Shown: positions 24,601 through 30,918 of the stretch, piece after piece
Layout: the number at the start of each line of letters is the position of its first letter
How positions within the stretch are numbered: position 1 is the stretch's first letter
Origin: Pampus argenteus
Lineage: Eukaryota; Chordata; Actinopteri; Scombriformes; Stromateidae
Assembly: GCA_036937835.1 (NCBI GenBank)
Contig: CM072863.1
Coordinates: forward strand, 17,978,501 to 18,042,500
Length of the DNA stretch: 64,000 nt
Direction of reading: 5' to 3'
Notes under the pieces: generated by a model
What the model was told of the DNA's origin: nothing
Database searches by the model: none
Seen by the model: only the letters and a program-made list of their open reading frames with translations
Position numbers and translations under genes: made by a program

Positions 24601-27600
24601 GTTTCCATGTCATCCCGCTGTCACTTTTCACCATCTGGCCACTGAGCAAAAGCACTCTGCTGGGACTTTACAGAAAGGTGGTGGGTCTGATTTCAGTGCT
24701 ACATGGAAATATAAACAATGTTTACAATGTTTGAATGATCAGAGTAGTGGAAAAACAAATGGGTAAGAAGTAATATCGATGGTTCTAAATCCTCATCAAA
24801 CACTAATTTAGCGTTAAGAGGAAGAGACAAGTTGATTCATTGCATACAGTGAAAAATATCTCGCAGCTCTGGTTAGGACGTGACACAAACATATTTATGA
24901 TATTTATTGAAGGTGAATGTAAGCTACTGAATTTAAAGGGTTTTAAGTGAGAAGAAAGGGCAGTCGAATGCTTTTTTTTTTTTTTTTTTTTTGCCATTTC
25001 AAAGAAAATCTCACTTTACTCTGCTTGACATTACTCACTAATCCATGGATTTATTTGCACCCACTGTTAATGTCATTTAAAAGCTGTGACGATAGGAACT
25101 CCACCCATCCCCAATACAAAGAGAGTCGCTCCAGTTATAGAAACGTTTTGTACAGTGATGAAAAGAATAGAGGCATTTTTACAAGTATTTTTGTTCTGTG
25201 TACAGAGCCATGAACTGAAGCCACATAATGGATAAAAGTCTATTGCTGCATGAACTTGTTAAAAGTGTAAATTGGATTTTTGTTTCCCCTTCTATTGTCT
25301 ATTTTCCATAATATTTATGGAACGTTTCTTTTTTTATTATTATTATTATTATTATATTGACCAGTTTTGATTGATAGTCACGAGTCATCTTAAATGTATT
25401 CTTTTTGTTACTTTTTTTTTTTGTCGTTGTTTTGAGTGGAGATACATTTGCCTGTCTTGAAAAGTTCATCGATGTAATTTTATTTGCGCTACGAATGTGC
25501 CGTCTTTTAACCTGCACCGAGATGACGTTGTGTGAACTTGTATATTTTGAATCATTGTTTGTACTTTTTATTTGGCACAACCTTTGACACTCTTTTACCA
25601 ATATTTCTTTTGATTTCTGTCTGCAATGTAAAACTGCTTCATACGCTGGTGTTGTGGGTGTGCAAGTCTCACTTGTCTTATTTTGTTTTTTGGGTTTCTG
25701 CTGCTTCTGTGTCAGTGTGTGTGTGCGTGCGTGCGTGCGTGCGTGTGCTTGTTTTCCAGGACTTGTCTCTGATGGTTTCCACTGAAGGGTTTGGGCAAAT
25801 TCCTGGACTGTCTCTATACGCTGAATGACTCAATGATCAAATAAACACTTTTTTTTCCATTAAAAAAAAAACACAGTAATGCTCCTTTTTCTTCTTTCAA
25901 GTTGGTGCTGAGTGATCTAAACCCTGTACTCTTCTCTTTTTGTCTGTTTTTGTTGATCTTCCCTTCCTCTCGTATTGCACTGGGCTCTTGTCTTCCTTCA
26001 GGGATGGTGGCTCCCCATCTCACTGCATGTATGAGAAATGACAAGATGGGGGAGGCCTCTGTCCCCCAAAATCAGACCACGGTTTGTAACTTTTCCCCGT
26101 CATGTCGTCTGGCGTCTCCTTCCCTCTTCCTGTCTCTCTCTCTCTTTTATCATCATGATCTCAGTGTGGTGTGCCCTCAACTCACCTGTGCCCGTGCTCT
26201 TCTCCATGCATACAAATCCATTCACCTAAAATGCATTGCCAGTACCGCCGCTGCCGTAGTCGCTCTTGTCATGCTAAGCAACGTCTTCACCAGTAGCTTT
26301 TCACCTCTGTGCATCAAGTTCAGAGGTGAAATGCAGAGTTTGTTCTTGTTATTCAGTCTAGTGTCTTCGGTACTTTAGATGCCATAAAACCTCGTCCCCT
26401 TTTTGTTAGTTTTCTGCTGTAGATGTAGCTGCAGTTTTTATTGACTCTAACTTTAAACCTGAAGATGTATGTATAAGTAGAACAACAGGATAAAATACAC
26501 TGCTTAAGTTTATTATTACACAGTTGAAAGGGATGTTCTTCTTCTGGTAAAATGCCACTTCAGTCTCACAAGTTGTTGCAATACAGCAAGCCATCATTTA
26601 GCATTTTATATGCTTTAAACATTTACAAGTGTCTAAGGCATTATGTCAGCGCATGAAAGAGCATGGCTGATCAGTACCATCAAGCAGCAGCATCATCTAC
26701 ATGCAGCACGTCAGCACTGACTGTAACCAGCCTCCAGTCCAGCCAGCTAGCCAGCCAAGTCCCATTCTGCTACAGTGAGGAGAAGCCAGGTAGACCTGGG
26801 AACAGGTTTGTTGCGGGTAACAAGTCTCTTCAAGGAATGGCTGCTTCACAAGTGTGTCCCTGCCTTTTATGTAAGATACAATGTTTTATCATTGGCTGTT
26901 GCTGTGCCATCAAACAAATAGCCATCTTTGCTAGCATTAACATCCGAATGGCTTTCATTGGAAATGTTCTCAGCTTCATGCCTGAGTGATTCAGCATGGT
27001 TAGTGTCAAATCAGATAGGATCTGTTAGAGTCGAGATGCATGTTTGATCGCCCTGCCCTCGTATGTCACAATGTGTTGCAGACGGCAGCCCCATCGACAG
27101 CAGCACAGGCAACCCAGCCTCAGGGTTACAAAACGCTGCGGAAGTGAGGACCGTGCCATCAAGCAACGCGCCACTGGAGTCAAGCAACCCACCAGAAACC
27201 AACCAACCATCCCAGAACAAGAAGGAGCCGAGCCGCCACTCAACTGGCACTGGCAAGCACCACCATTCCAACCACCACCACCACTCCCCCAACAAGAAAA
27301 CCAGCACGGGAAAACACAAGGGGAGAAGGTCCAAGGGGAAGGACAAGAAGAGGGATGACAAGGGAAAAGACAGCCACCACCACCACCACCATTCCAGTGG
27401 GCAACACCGTAGCCGCCACCGTTCACCTCACAAGGCGCACGGCCGGTCACGCAGTGCAGAAAACACCCTGGATGGCCATCACGGGAGACACCGCCACGGC
27501 CGCTCCCCCGATAGACGCCGTGGTCACCAGTCCCCTTCACACAACCGCTACCGCTCACCTCAACGCCACAGGTCCCCCCATCGCTCTCACCACCACTCCC

Positions 27601-28286
27601 CCACCAGACGCCACGCCCACTCCTCAGATCCTTACCGCAGGTACGATAGAAGGAGGGGTCGCAGCAACGAGAAGCCCAATCCGTTGGAGGCCGCATCGAA
27701 GCAGCCACTCAAGATACCTGAACCCAGCCCCGCTCTTGACGACAGCATCCTCCGTGAACCCCCGGCCATGGATCGCCTGAACAGGGAGGCTACGCTTCCG
27801 ACACTGCGTAGGGAGGAACGCCTGTTTGGGGAGGACAGCCTGCTGATAAAAGCCTCCACCATGGAGGGAGCCTACGGGGGGGACAGCCTGCTGAGGGACG
27901 TGGCATCACGCGGCCAGAGAGACGCCTACAGAGACACCACGCTACCCAGAGTTCGCACCCCCGACTCAGATTCAGCCTACAAGAGGTACAGCTCACTGCT
28001 GAGGGGGCGCTCGCCCGAGAGGGCGGCGGGGGAGGGGCGCTACGCCAGCCGAGGCAGTTCCCCTGAGCCGCAGTACAGAACCCGCAGCCTCGGACGGGAC
28101 ATCTCCCCGATCAGAAGCTTCAAAAGGGACGATTCGGAAGATGAAGAGGATGATGACGATTTTGTCGCGGCTAGGGTGAGAGAGTACTACAGCACCCTCA
28201 AGAGTAACACCAGTCACTCGTCCAAGCCTGCACTCCCTGAGCCCAAGAAGACCTACAAGGACAACCCCAAAGACCTGAGCATCTGA
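1..28286 (+). CDS. magi1: MAGI1, 3' part of gene (overview; exons listed separately)
   Basis: MAGI1 is a multi-PDZ scaffold at tight and adherens junctions that gathers receptors, PTEN-type signalling proteins and catenin-linked partners under the membrane. Thirteen exons join in a continuous frame (103, 32, 45, 247, 92, 193, 375, 204, 94, 91, 144, 139 and 1205 nt including stop, total 2964 nt, 988 codons). Domains in order, numbered from the window start: end of PDZ2 (1-35), Ser/Pro linker (36-145), PDZ3 (about 150-233, GFGFRI loop), Gly/Ser linker (238-330), PDZ4 (about 332-428, GFGFVI loop), linker, PDZ5 (about 496-580, GFGFSL loop), charged tail ending DLSI. The segments KKPDPFKIWAQSRSMYE-like, [17 protein letters not shown] and GSVPEY are MAGI1 hallmarks rather than MAGI2 or MAGI3. 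PDZ0, GUK, WW and PDZ1 lie upstream. Teleosts have two copies (magi1a, magi1b); I cannot say which this is. Confidence 0.95.
5463..5521 (+). promoter_or_regulatory. Candidate cluster of RFX X-box motifs
   Basis: Three matches to the X-box half-site GTNRCC or its reverse complement GGYNAC lie within 59 bases. At 5508-5521 both half-sites are perfect with a 2-base spacer (GTCGCC GT GGTGAC). At 5463-5475 there is GTTGCT C GGCGAC with one mismatch. A single half-site GTCACC is at 5495-5500. RFX factors bind such imperfect palindromes. Binding here is an inference. Confidence 0.35.
6586..6609. repeat. (GT)12 microsatellite
   Basis: Uninterrupted GT dinucleotide run in the first MAGI1 intron of the window. 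Confidence 0.95.
7093..7168. repeat. GTGTGA-type tandem repeat
   Basis: About 76 bases of GTGTGA hexamers mixed with GT dinucleotides, just upstream of the candidate internal promoter. Alternating purine-pyrimidine stretches of this type can adopt Z-DNA; that is inference. Confidence 0.9.
7190..7441 (+). promoter_or_regulatory. magi1: Candidate internal MAGI1 promoter and 5' UTR
   Basis: A purine-rich tract (GGGAGGG blocks at 7230-7270, then GT/GA repeats 7285-7330) is followed by a short CpG-containing stretch (7370-7430, with GAACGCGCC and GCGGAGCGCAGCGCTCGGCGG). It lies directly before an ATG with a good context at 7442. GC- and CpG-rich DNA resumes at 7680-7870. No TATA box is visible. 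The sequence suggests a TATA-less internal start for an N-terminally short MAGI1 form, but the transcription start cannot be located from sequence. Confidence 0.4.
7442..7514 (+). CDS. magi1: Candidate alternative first coding exon of MAGI1
   Basis: ATG at 7442 has A at -3 and G at +4. It opens a 24-codon frame beginning MVSVRGELTVAYNLMFS and ending SFSM. The next bases are G|GTAATC, a possible donor leaving phase 1, exactly what the acceptor at 8104 needs; the join reads on as G-VAPAKKSPKL. GTAATC lacks the usual G at +5, so the donor is weak. A stronger GTAAGA lies at 7450 but would leave phase 0 and break the frame, so it would suit only a non-coding first exon. I do not recognise the peptide. 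The product would lack PDZ0 to PDZ2. Confidence 0.38.
8104..8135 (+). CDS. magi1: MAGI1 exon, linker after PDZ2 (32 nt)
   Basis: Acceptor GGCTTCACAG, donor CTG|GTAAGT. Joined to the previous phase-1 exon it reads GVAPAKKSPKL. The remembered human MAGI1 has a PKKSPK motif at the same place, directly after the LLVQRG end of PDZ2. The exon leaves phase 0. Confidence 0.9.
8639..8683 (+). CDS. magi1: MAGI1 small in-frame cassette exon (45 nt)
   Basis: Acceptor TTTTGCAG, donor AGG|GTATGT, 45 nt, phase 0 at both ends. It encodes DDIILAPPYRDYTRR. Skipping it keeps the frame (SPKL joined to QLSRKDSQN), and the human protein I remember lacks this segment, so it is probably alternatively spliced. It carries two tyrosines and a basic end; no domain is recognised. 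Confidence 0.78.
8684..10545 (+). other. magi1: MAGI1 intron
   Basis: Intron of about 1.9 kb, GTATGT to AACAG. AT-rich, with T-runs near the 3' end. I see no gene or mobile element in it. Confidence 0.8.
10546..10792 (+). CDS. magi1: MAGI1 exon, Ser/Pro linker between PDZ2 and PDZ3
   Basis: Encodes QLSRKDSQNSSQHSVSSHRS, then a proline-rich stretch (APPLSESVAPPPPSQPLPG) and the conserved KPDPFKIWAQSRSMYESR just before PDZ3. RKDSQNSSQHSVSSHRS is nearly identical to human MAGI1 as remembered. The acceptor is a tandem CAGCAG, so the first Gln may be present or absent. The donor is AGGC|GTAAGT, phase 1. Proline runs suggest SH3 or WW docking, but this is inference. Confidence 0.93.
10793..13707 (+). 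other. magi1: MAGI1 intron
   Basis: Intron of 2.9 kb ending in a long T-tract and CTTTCAG. It contains (AC)13 at 12984-13009 and short ATAC-rich DNA near 10970-11010. No other feature is evident; open frames around 11,860-12,850 look like chance frames. Confidence 0.8.
12984..13009. repeat. (AC)13 microsatellite
   Basis: Uninterrupted AC dinucleotide run inside a MAGI1 intron. Confidence 0.95.
13708..13799 (+). CDS. magi1: MAGI1 exon, first half of PDZ3
   Basis: Encodes LPDFQEQDIFLWRKDTGFGF and RILGGNEPGEP. The GFGF motif is the carboxylate-binding loop of PDZ3. Acceptor TTCTTTCAG, donor CCG|GTGAGT. Enters in phase 1, leaves in phase 0. Confidence 0.95.
14208..14400 (+). CDS. magi1: MAGI1 exon, second half of PDZ3
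   Basis: Encodes IYIGHIVKYGAADEDGRLRS, then GDELICVDGTAVVGKSHQLV and the final strand VNLTVRRK. GKSHQLVVQLMQQAA is the peptide-groove helix with His at its start, typical of class I ligand binding. Acceptor GTTTTAG, donor GGAG|GTAAGA, leaving phase 1. Confidence 0.95.
14401..15358 (+). other. magi1: MAGI1 intron with GC-rich, FOX-motif segment
   Basis: Intron of about 960 bases with a pyrimidine-rich 3' half. The 5' half (about 14,600-14,960) is notably GC-rich for intronic DNA and carries two ATAAACA motifs (14736-14742 and 14750-14756) flanking ACAAAGG-like DNA. It may be a conserved regulatory element. An 85-codon open frame from 14,756 matches no protein I know. Confidence 0.6.
14736..14756 (+). 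promoter_or_regulatory. Candidate paired FOX-factor sites
   Basis: Two identical ATAAACA motifs start 14 bases apart, with ACAAAGG (SOX/TCF-like) overlapping the first. This resembles a forkhead composite site in a GC-rich intronic block. Function is inferred from motif shape only. Confidence 0.3.
15359..15733 (+). CDS. magi1: MAGI1 exon, Gly/Ser linker and start of PDZ4
   Basis: Reads [20 protein letters not shown], then [20 protein letters not shown], a low-complexity Gly/Val/Ala run, and YDVEIHRGENEGFGFVIVSS up to TTF. The linker matches human MAGI1 as remembered ([42 protein letters not shown]); an Ala/Val insertion (VVAAAAATTSSQPPNTIST) seems specific to the fish lineage. Acceptor CATCTCTAG, donor TTCG|GTGAGA, phase 1. 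Segment GFGFVI is the PDZ4 binding loop. Confidence 0.95.
15734..17551 (+). other. magi1: MAGI1 intron
   Basis: Intron of 1.8 kb. The acceptor is ACCATAG|CT with only a weak pyrimidine run immediately before it; the pyrimidine-rich DNA lies further up at 17,440-17,480, so the branch point may be distant. No gene, repeat array or mobile element was recognised. Confidence 0.75.
17552..17755 (+). CDS. magi1: MAGI1 exon, main part of PDZ4
   Basis: Encodes [20 protein letters not shown], then [20 protein letters not shown] and [20 protein letters not shown] up to IIPGD. It is almost identical to human PDZ4 as remembered. The helix begins with SHSDIV, the His expected for class I ligands. Donor GACG|GTGAGT, phase 1. 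Confidence 0.96.
18353..18373. repeat. GT microsatellite
   Basis: GT dinucleotide run followed by GCGCGC in a MAGI1 intron. Confidence 0.9.
18479..18501. repeat. T23 homopolymer
   Basis: Uninterrupted run of 23 T in a MAGI1 intron. It could be the reverse-complemented A-tail of an old retroposed sequence, but no element is recognisable next to it. Confidence 0.9.
20304..20354 (+). repeat. (CTG)17 trinucleotide repeat
   Basis: Seventeen perfect CTG units, no interruption, in the intron between the PDZ4 exon and the linker exon. On the minus strand it reads CAG. It is not in any exon I can support. Confidence 0.97.
20711..20804 (+). CDS. magi1: MAGI1 exon, linker between PDZ4 and PDZ5 (part 1)
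   Basis: Encodes [20 protein letters not shown] followed by HTPQQQAAPEA. Human MAGI1 has the closely matching [20 protein letters not shown]. Acceptor CACCCCCAG, donor CCAG|GTAAGG, leaving phase 2. Confidence 0.94.
20934..21024 (+). CDS. magi1: MAGI1 exon, linker between PDZ4 and PDZ5 (part 2)
   Basis: Encodes RNNTKPKQESFEFKAPQ followed by a proline stretch (APPPPQPPTQPVSAQ) that is longer than in the human protein as remembered. Acceptor CTGTCACAG, donor CCAG|GTAAGG, phase 0. The intron before it is only 129 bases. Confidence 0.93.
21197..21242. repeat. Perfect inverted repeat, 21-base arms, 4-base loop
   Basis: Arm 21197-21217 (starting AATGTATCAACC) is exactly reverse-complementary to arm 21222-21242, with loop GGGT at 21218-21221. 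Pairing stops at both outer flanks. No target-site duplication or transposon end is evident. Confidence 0.97.
21601..21638. repeat. (CA)19 microsatellite
   Basis: Uninterrupted CA run in a MAGI1 intron. Confidence 0.96.
21804..21846. repeat. GT / GTGTGC repeat next to a splice acceptor
   Basis: GT units pass into GTGTGC units and end about 10 bases before the acceptor of the exon at 21857, where a pyrimidine tract would normally lie. Confidence 0.9.
21857..22000 (+). CDS. magi1: MAGI1 exon, first half of PDZ5
   Basis: Encodes [40 protein letters not shown] and [30 protein letters not shown] is practically invariant in MAGI proteins. Acceptor CATCAG, donor AGG|GTATGA, phase 0 at both ends. 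Confidence 0.95.
22001..24196 (+). other. magi1: MAGI1 intron
   Basis: Intron of 2.2 kb ending in a 300-base pyrimidine-rich stretch (23,880-24,196). The open frame that runs through this stretch into the next exon is a consequence of pyrimidine bias. Short CA run near 23,543. Nothing else recognised. Confidence 0.8.
24197..24385 (+). CDS. magi1: MAGI1 exon, end of PDZ5, with alternative short C-terminus
   Basis: The first 139 bases (24197-24335) encode VGDEILEINGESTKGMKHAR and the rest of PDZ5 to GSVPEY. At 24336 there is a donor, TATG|GTGGGT, that joins in phase 1 to 27082 (long form) or 26002. If it is not used, the frame continues as GGSIYENIPFSPIFTP to a TGA at 24383-24385. This corresponds to the human MAGI1 short-isoform ending (GGSNYENIPSFPGMTP as remembered), so the read-through form is evolutionarily old. 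Short product from window start: 602 residues. Confidence 0.93.
   Translation, partial: VGDEILEINGESTKGMKHARAIELIKSGGRRAHLVLKRGDGSVPEYGGSIYENIPFSPIFTP
25336..25355. repeat. (ATT)n microsatellite
   Basis: About seven ATT units in the short-form 3' UTR. Confidence 0.9.
25714..25747. repeat. GT / GTGC tandem repeat
   Basis: GT units followed by five GCGT units, near the end of the short-form 3' UTR. Confidence 0.9.
25840..25845 (+). terminator. magi1: Polyadenylation signal, MAGI1 short isoform
   Basis: AATAAA, followed about 20 bases later by an A-run and further on by GT-containing DNA (GTTGGTGCTGAGTG near 25,900). It is the only good signal I noticed between the short stop and the next cassette. 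Confidence 0.6.
26002..26081 (+). CDS. magi1: MAGI1 alternative C-terminal cassette exon
   Basis: Acceptor TTCCTTCAG, donor ACG|GTTTGT (weak). Joined in phase 1 to the exon ending at 24335, it reads G-MVAPHLTACMRNDKMGEASV then PQNQTT. I remember a human MAGI1 isoform segment with ACMRNEKLGE and NQTTT at the same place, so ACMRN, K-x-GEA and NQTT appear conserved. It leaves phase 0, so it cannot join 27082 directly; it needs another exon (see 26675) or reads on as a terminal exon to a stop near 26378, where I see no AATAAA. Confidence 0.62.
26082..27081 (+). other. magi1: MAGI1 intron with possible cassette
   Basis: About 1 kb before the long last exon, ending GTGTTGCAG. Apart from the candidate cassette at 26675-26789 I see no feature. 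Confidence 0.7.
26675..26789 (+). CDS. magi1: Possible second MAGI1 cassette exon
   Basis: After GATCAG an open frame reads YHQAAASSTCSTSALTVTSL and ends EEKP with donor CCAG|GTAGAC. Entry phase 0 fits the exon ending at 26081, and exit phase 1 fits the acceptor at 27082, so the pair would be a frame-neutral insertion. Ala/Ser/Thr composition resembles the human region after NQTTT. Against it: no pyrimidine tract before the acceptor and a non-ideal donor. Confidence 0.28.
27082..28286 (+). CDS. magi1: MAGI1 long-isoform last coding exon, His/Arg/Ser-rich tail
   Basis: Acceptor GTTGCAG; joined to 24335 it reads EYDGSPIDSSTGNPASG and gives 401 residues to a TGA at 28284-28286. It has a Lys-rich patch (KGRRSKGKDKKR), six consecutive His (27375-27392), many HRSPHR and RSPDRRR motifs, the conserved RSAENTL, an acidic run (SEDEEDDDDF), and the C-terminus PKDLSI. 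As I remember it, the human long form also ends in DLSI and has an Arg/Ser-rich tail with nuclear localisation signals. The terminal L-S-I fits a class II PDZ ligand. Here histidine replaces much of the arginine. Open frames on other strands and frames of this exon reflect composition. Confidence 0.93.
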
Positions 28287-28858
28287 CAGCTGTCAGCCAA
28301 TCACAGCAACCACCGACACAACACCTCAAGTACTCACTCCCATTACCACTTGGTTCTACAGAAATGCACCCAGTTATGTACACACACATGCACACACCAA
28401 ACAACACACACCCACTTACACACCGCCTGGAAAACGATGATTATGTAACAACGTTGAGTTACTAACGAGACAGCGATTCCAAAATGACTTTTGAAAGCTG
28501 TTTGGGGTTTTTTTTTGTTTTGTTTCTTTTTTTAATTGTATATTTTATTCCCTCTTGTTTTTTGGTTTAACATTCTACACTTAAAGTAAATGAGACTTTT
28601 CCAGAAAATGTAAAACCATAAAAAACAATGATGTGCCTAACAGTTCCATTATCGAGCAACACTTTGTTTTTGATTTGATATGTGGCAGGCGTTTTGTGCC
28701 GCACTGTCAGATGATGAAATGTATGTACTTTTCCACGAGGATCCCATGGAAGTACCGTGCACCTGGATCACTGTAACCGGTGCTCACAATGATGCTGTGC
28801 ATGTCTTACCGGTTTCAATGTCTCGCTCTCTCACTCTGTCTGTCTTAATTTCTGTCTG

Positions 28859-28899
28859 TTTCTCTCTCTCTCTCTCTCTCTTTCTTTCTCTCTCTCTCG

Positions 28900-28931
<32 letters not shown>

Positions 28932-28980
28932 TCTCTCTCTCTGTGTGTGTCTGTATCTCTCTCTCTGCTGTCTCTCTTCC
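28859..28980 (+). repeat. (TC)n pyrimidine tract in 3' UTR
   Basis: About 120 bases of almost pure pyrimidine TC/TTTC/TG repeat inside the long 3' UTR. In RNA this is a CU-repeat suited to PTB-type binding, which is an inference. Confidence 0.93.
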
Positions 28981-29141
28981 CAGTGCCACACTGTTTTTTA
29001 GACATTTGACCAGACTATAGCACAAGCCTGCATTTGTTTGTATATTTTTGACAGTTTGCAGTATGTGTACATTCAGAGGTGATCATTTTAAATGAATGAT
29101 GGGAAAAATTAAAAGTTAAACTACAACGACGATGATGTTAA

Positions 29142-29147
29142 AATAAA
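29142..29147 (+). terminator. magi1: Polyadenylation signal, MAGI1 long isoform
   Basis: AATAAA with a GT-rich downstream element starting about 22 bases later, a standard cleavage-site arrangement. Confidence 0.75.
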
Positions 29148-30364
29148 ATAATATATTCAACAAATGAACAATGTGTGGTCGTTTTTGGTTCATTCATTTT
29201 AGTTTTAGTTTAAACGGTATCAAAACAAGGCAGATATTACGTGGCAGGTACTGTAGAAAGTCTGTAGAGTACTGAGATCTCATCATTTGGGCAAACAAGA
29301 CAAAAGCACAAGGAACCTGACATTGTAATCTCAGGCCTCCCAAAAGTGTGTGTGTGTGGAAATGAAAGTCTTTGAAGAAAAGTACAGCAAAGAGCTCCCA
29401 TCCTTTTCACAACATCAAAGCCCAGATAGGACAGTCACAACAACAAAAAACTGTCCCCTCTCCTTCCCTCACTGCTTACTTTGATTTGTACCATTTCTGT
29501 GCCCTCTTTCTTCCATTGTCCTCCCCACTCTGTCCCTTCCCTGCCTTCTTCCTCTATATCAGTATCCGCTCTCCTTACTGATGTTTCATTTGATAGAGAA
29601 CAGATAGCGAGAAACTGCGTCCCTATTTCAGGACAATGACAGCAGCAGGAAGCGATGGGGGGATGTTGGGAAAAGAGCAGGGAACAGAGTGGTCACTCCC
29701 GGTAACCTGTGAATGCCAGCAGTGATTTACGTCTAAAGAAAAACGAAATATTTTGTTGACAGTGTTTGGTGATATACAATAAGATGGAGAGAAGAGATTT
29801 TGGCAACAGCTGAATTGAACCCAAGATACAAGATTATTATTATTATTATTATCTTTTGACTGCTGACAGAAATTTTGAGTTACTGATGCCTGACTACTAG
29901 TGAAAATGTCTCTTTGGGTTATAATTACCTCTCTCCCCTCCCTAATAGACAATAAATGCAAATATGTCCATTTAAACAAGTGTGAAGAAGGTGGTTTTGA
30001 ACTTACGTCATACACAGTTTCCTCCAGTTTCTGCAGCACATGCCAAGGTACTTAATACCATATGTTCAAAAGTGTGCATTCAAGATTACCCTGTGGACAC
30101 AATCTGTGAGGTTCATAAGAGGAAATTGAAAGCAGAGATGAAGCGTCGCGATCAAACACTAATATATCAGAGCTTTTTTTTTTGGCCCAGTTTCTCTGCA
30201 ATTCAACAGGGCCTCAATGCATTCCACTGCTTTTGATGCAACGATCTGAAAGTGTTTTTGCATGGTTACATTTATAGATCTGGGTTCCTGCACTCGTGCA
30301 TTGCAACTTATTGGGGGGGAAAACTTTTAAGCTGCCAAGAAGGGGGGTTTATTAGAAGTCATAT

Positions 30365-30381
30365 TATATATATATATATAT
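30365..30381. repeat. (TA)n microsatellite
   Basis: Short alternating AT run in an AT-rich segment. Confidence 0.85.
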
Positions 30382-30904
30382 TATCTGTAGTTATTATTTT
30401 TAATTAAAATGATGTATTATTTCTACTGCAATTAATTAATTTTCTTATCTATGTAAGATGACATACTGCGGTTCACAAAGAGACATAGAGGAGATGTTTG
30501 TATCCTGCAAACACCACGTCTGCCTCTCCCTCTCTCACAGTGAAGGAGAAGCAGCTCCTAAATAATGGATGTAATCCACTTTCCAGCACCGAAACACTCC
30601 CCTCTCTTTAAATCTCTCCCTCTTTATCAGGACACACTCCACTCCTTCTCATCATTAAATGCAGGAACAGAGCCCTGTTTTTTATTTTTTTTATTTTTTA
30701 TTGCTTGTGTGACTCCAAAAATGATTAACAGCAAATGTCTGAGTACAATTTATCATGTCAGTGCCAGTCAGGAGGAAGAGACGTTAATGAAATATCTGTG
30801 ACTACAGCCCAGCACGTTGACAGTCCACGGGGTCAAGCTTCAATTCTTCCATCAACTCGCCTCCAGGTGCTCTTGTGCCGACCTTGGAGACCCTCTTCTT
30901 CCCT

Positions 30905-30918
30905 GTTGCCATGGAAAC
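30905..30918 (+). promoter_or_regulatory. RFX X-box motif
   Basis: GTTGCCATGGAAAC, a close match to the known RFX1-type X-box, in the interval 1.7 kb after MAGI1. A single motif, so only suggestive. Confidence 0.35.

Larger units (their letters stand above)
24386..25865 (+). other. magi1: 3' UTR of MAGI1 short isoform
   Basis: About 1.45 kb of AT-rich sequence after the short-form stop, with T-runs (24970-24992), an ATT repeat (25336-25355) and a GTGC repeat (25714-25747), ending at AATAAA (25840-25845). For the long form this is intron. Confidence 0.7.
28287..29165 (+). other. magi1: 3' UTR of MAGI1 long isoform
   Basis: About 0.88 kb after the long stop, AT-rich, with a TC-rich tract (28859-28980) and ending at AATAAA (29142-29147), followed by a textbook GT-rich element (TGTGTGGTCGTTTTTGG, 29170-29190). 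Confidence 0.75.

Noticed and set aside
27025..27708. 227-codon minus-strand open frame opposite the MAGI1 tail exon
   Set aside because: It is the antisense shadow of a His/Arg-rich coding exon; Gly/Cys/Trp content follows directly from CAC and CGC codons on the other strand.
28680..29009. 109-codon frame downstream of the MAGI1 long stop
   Set aside because: Mostly translated TC repeat (SLSLSL) within the 3' UTR.
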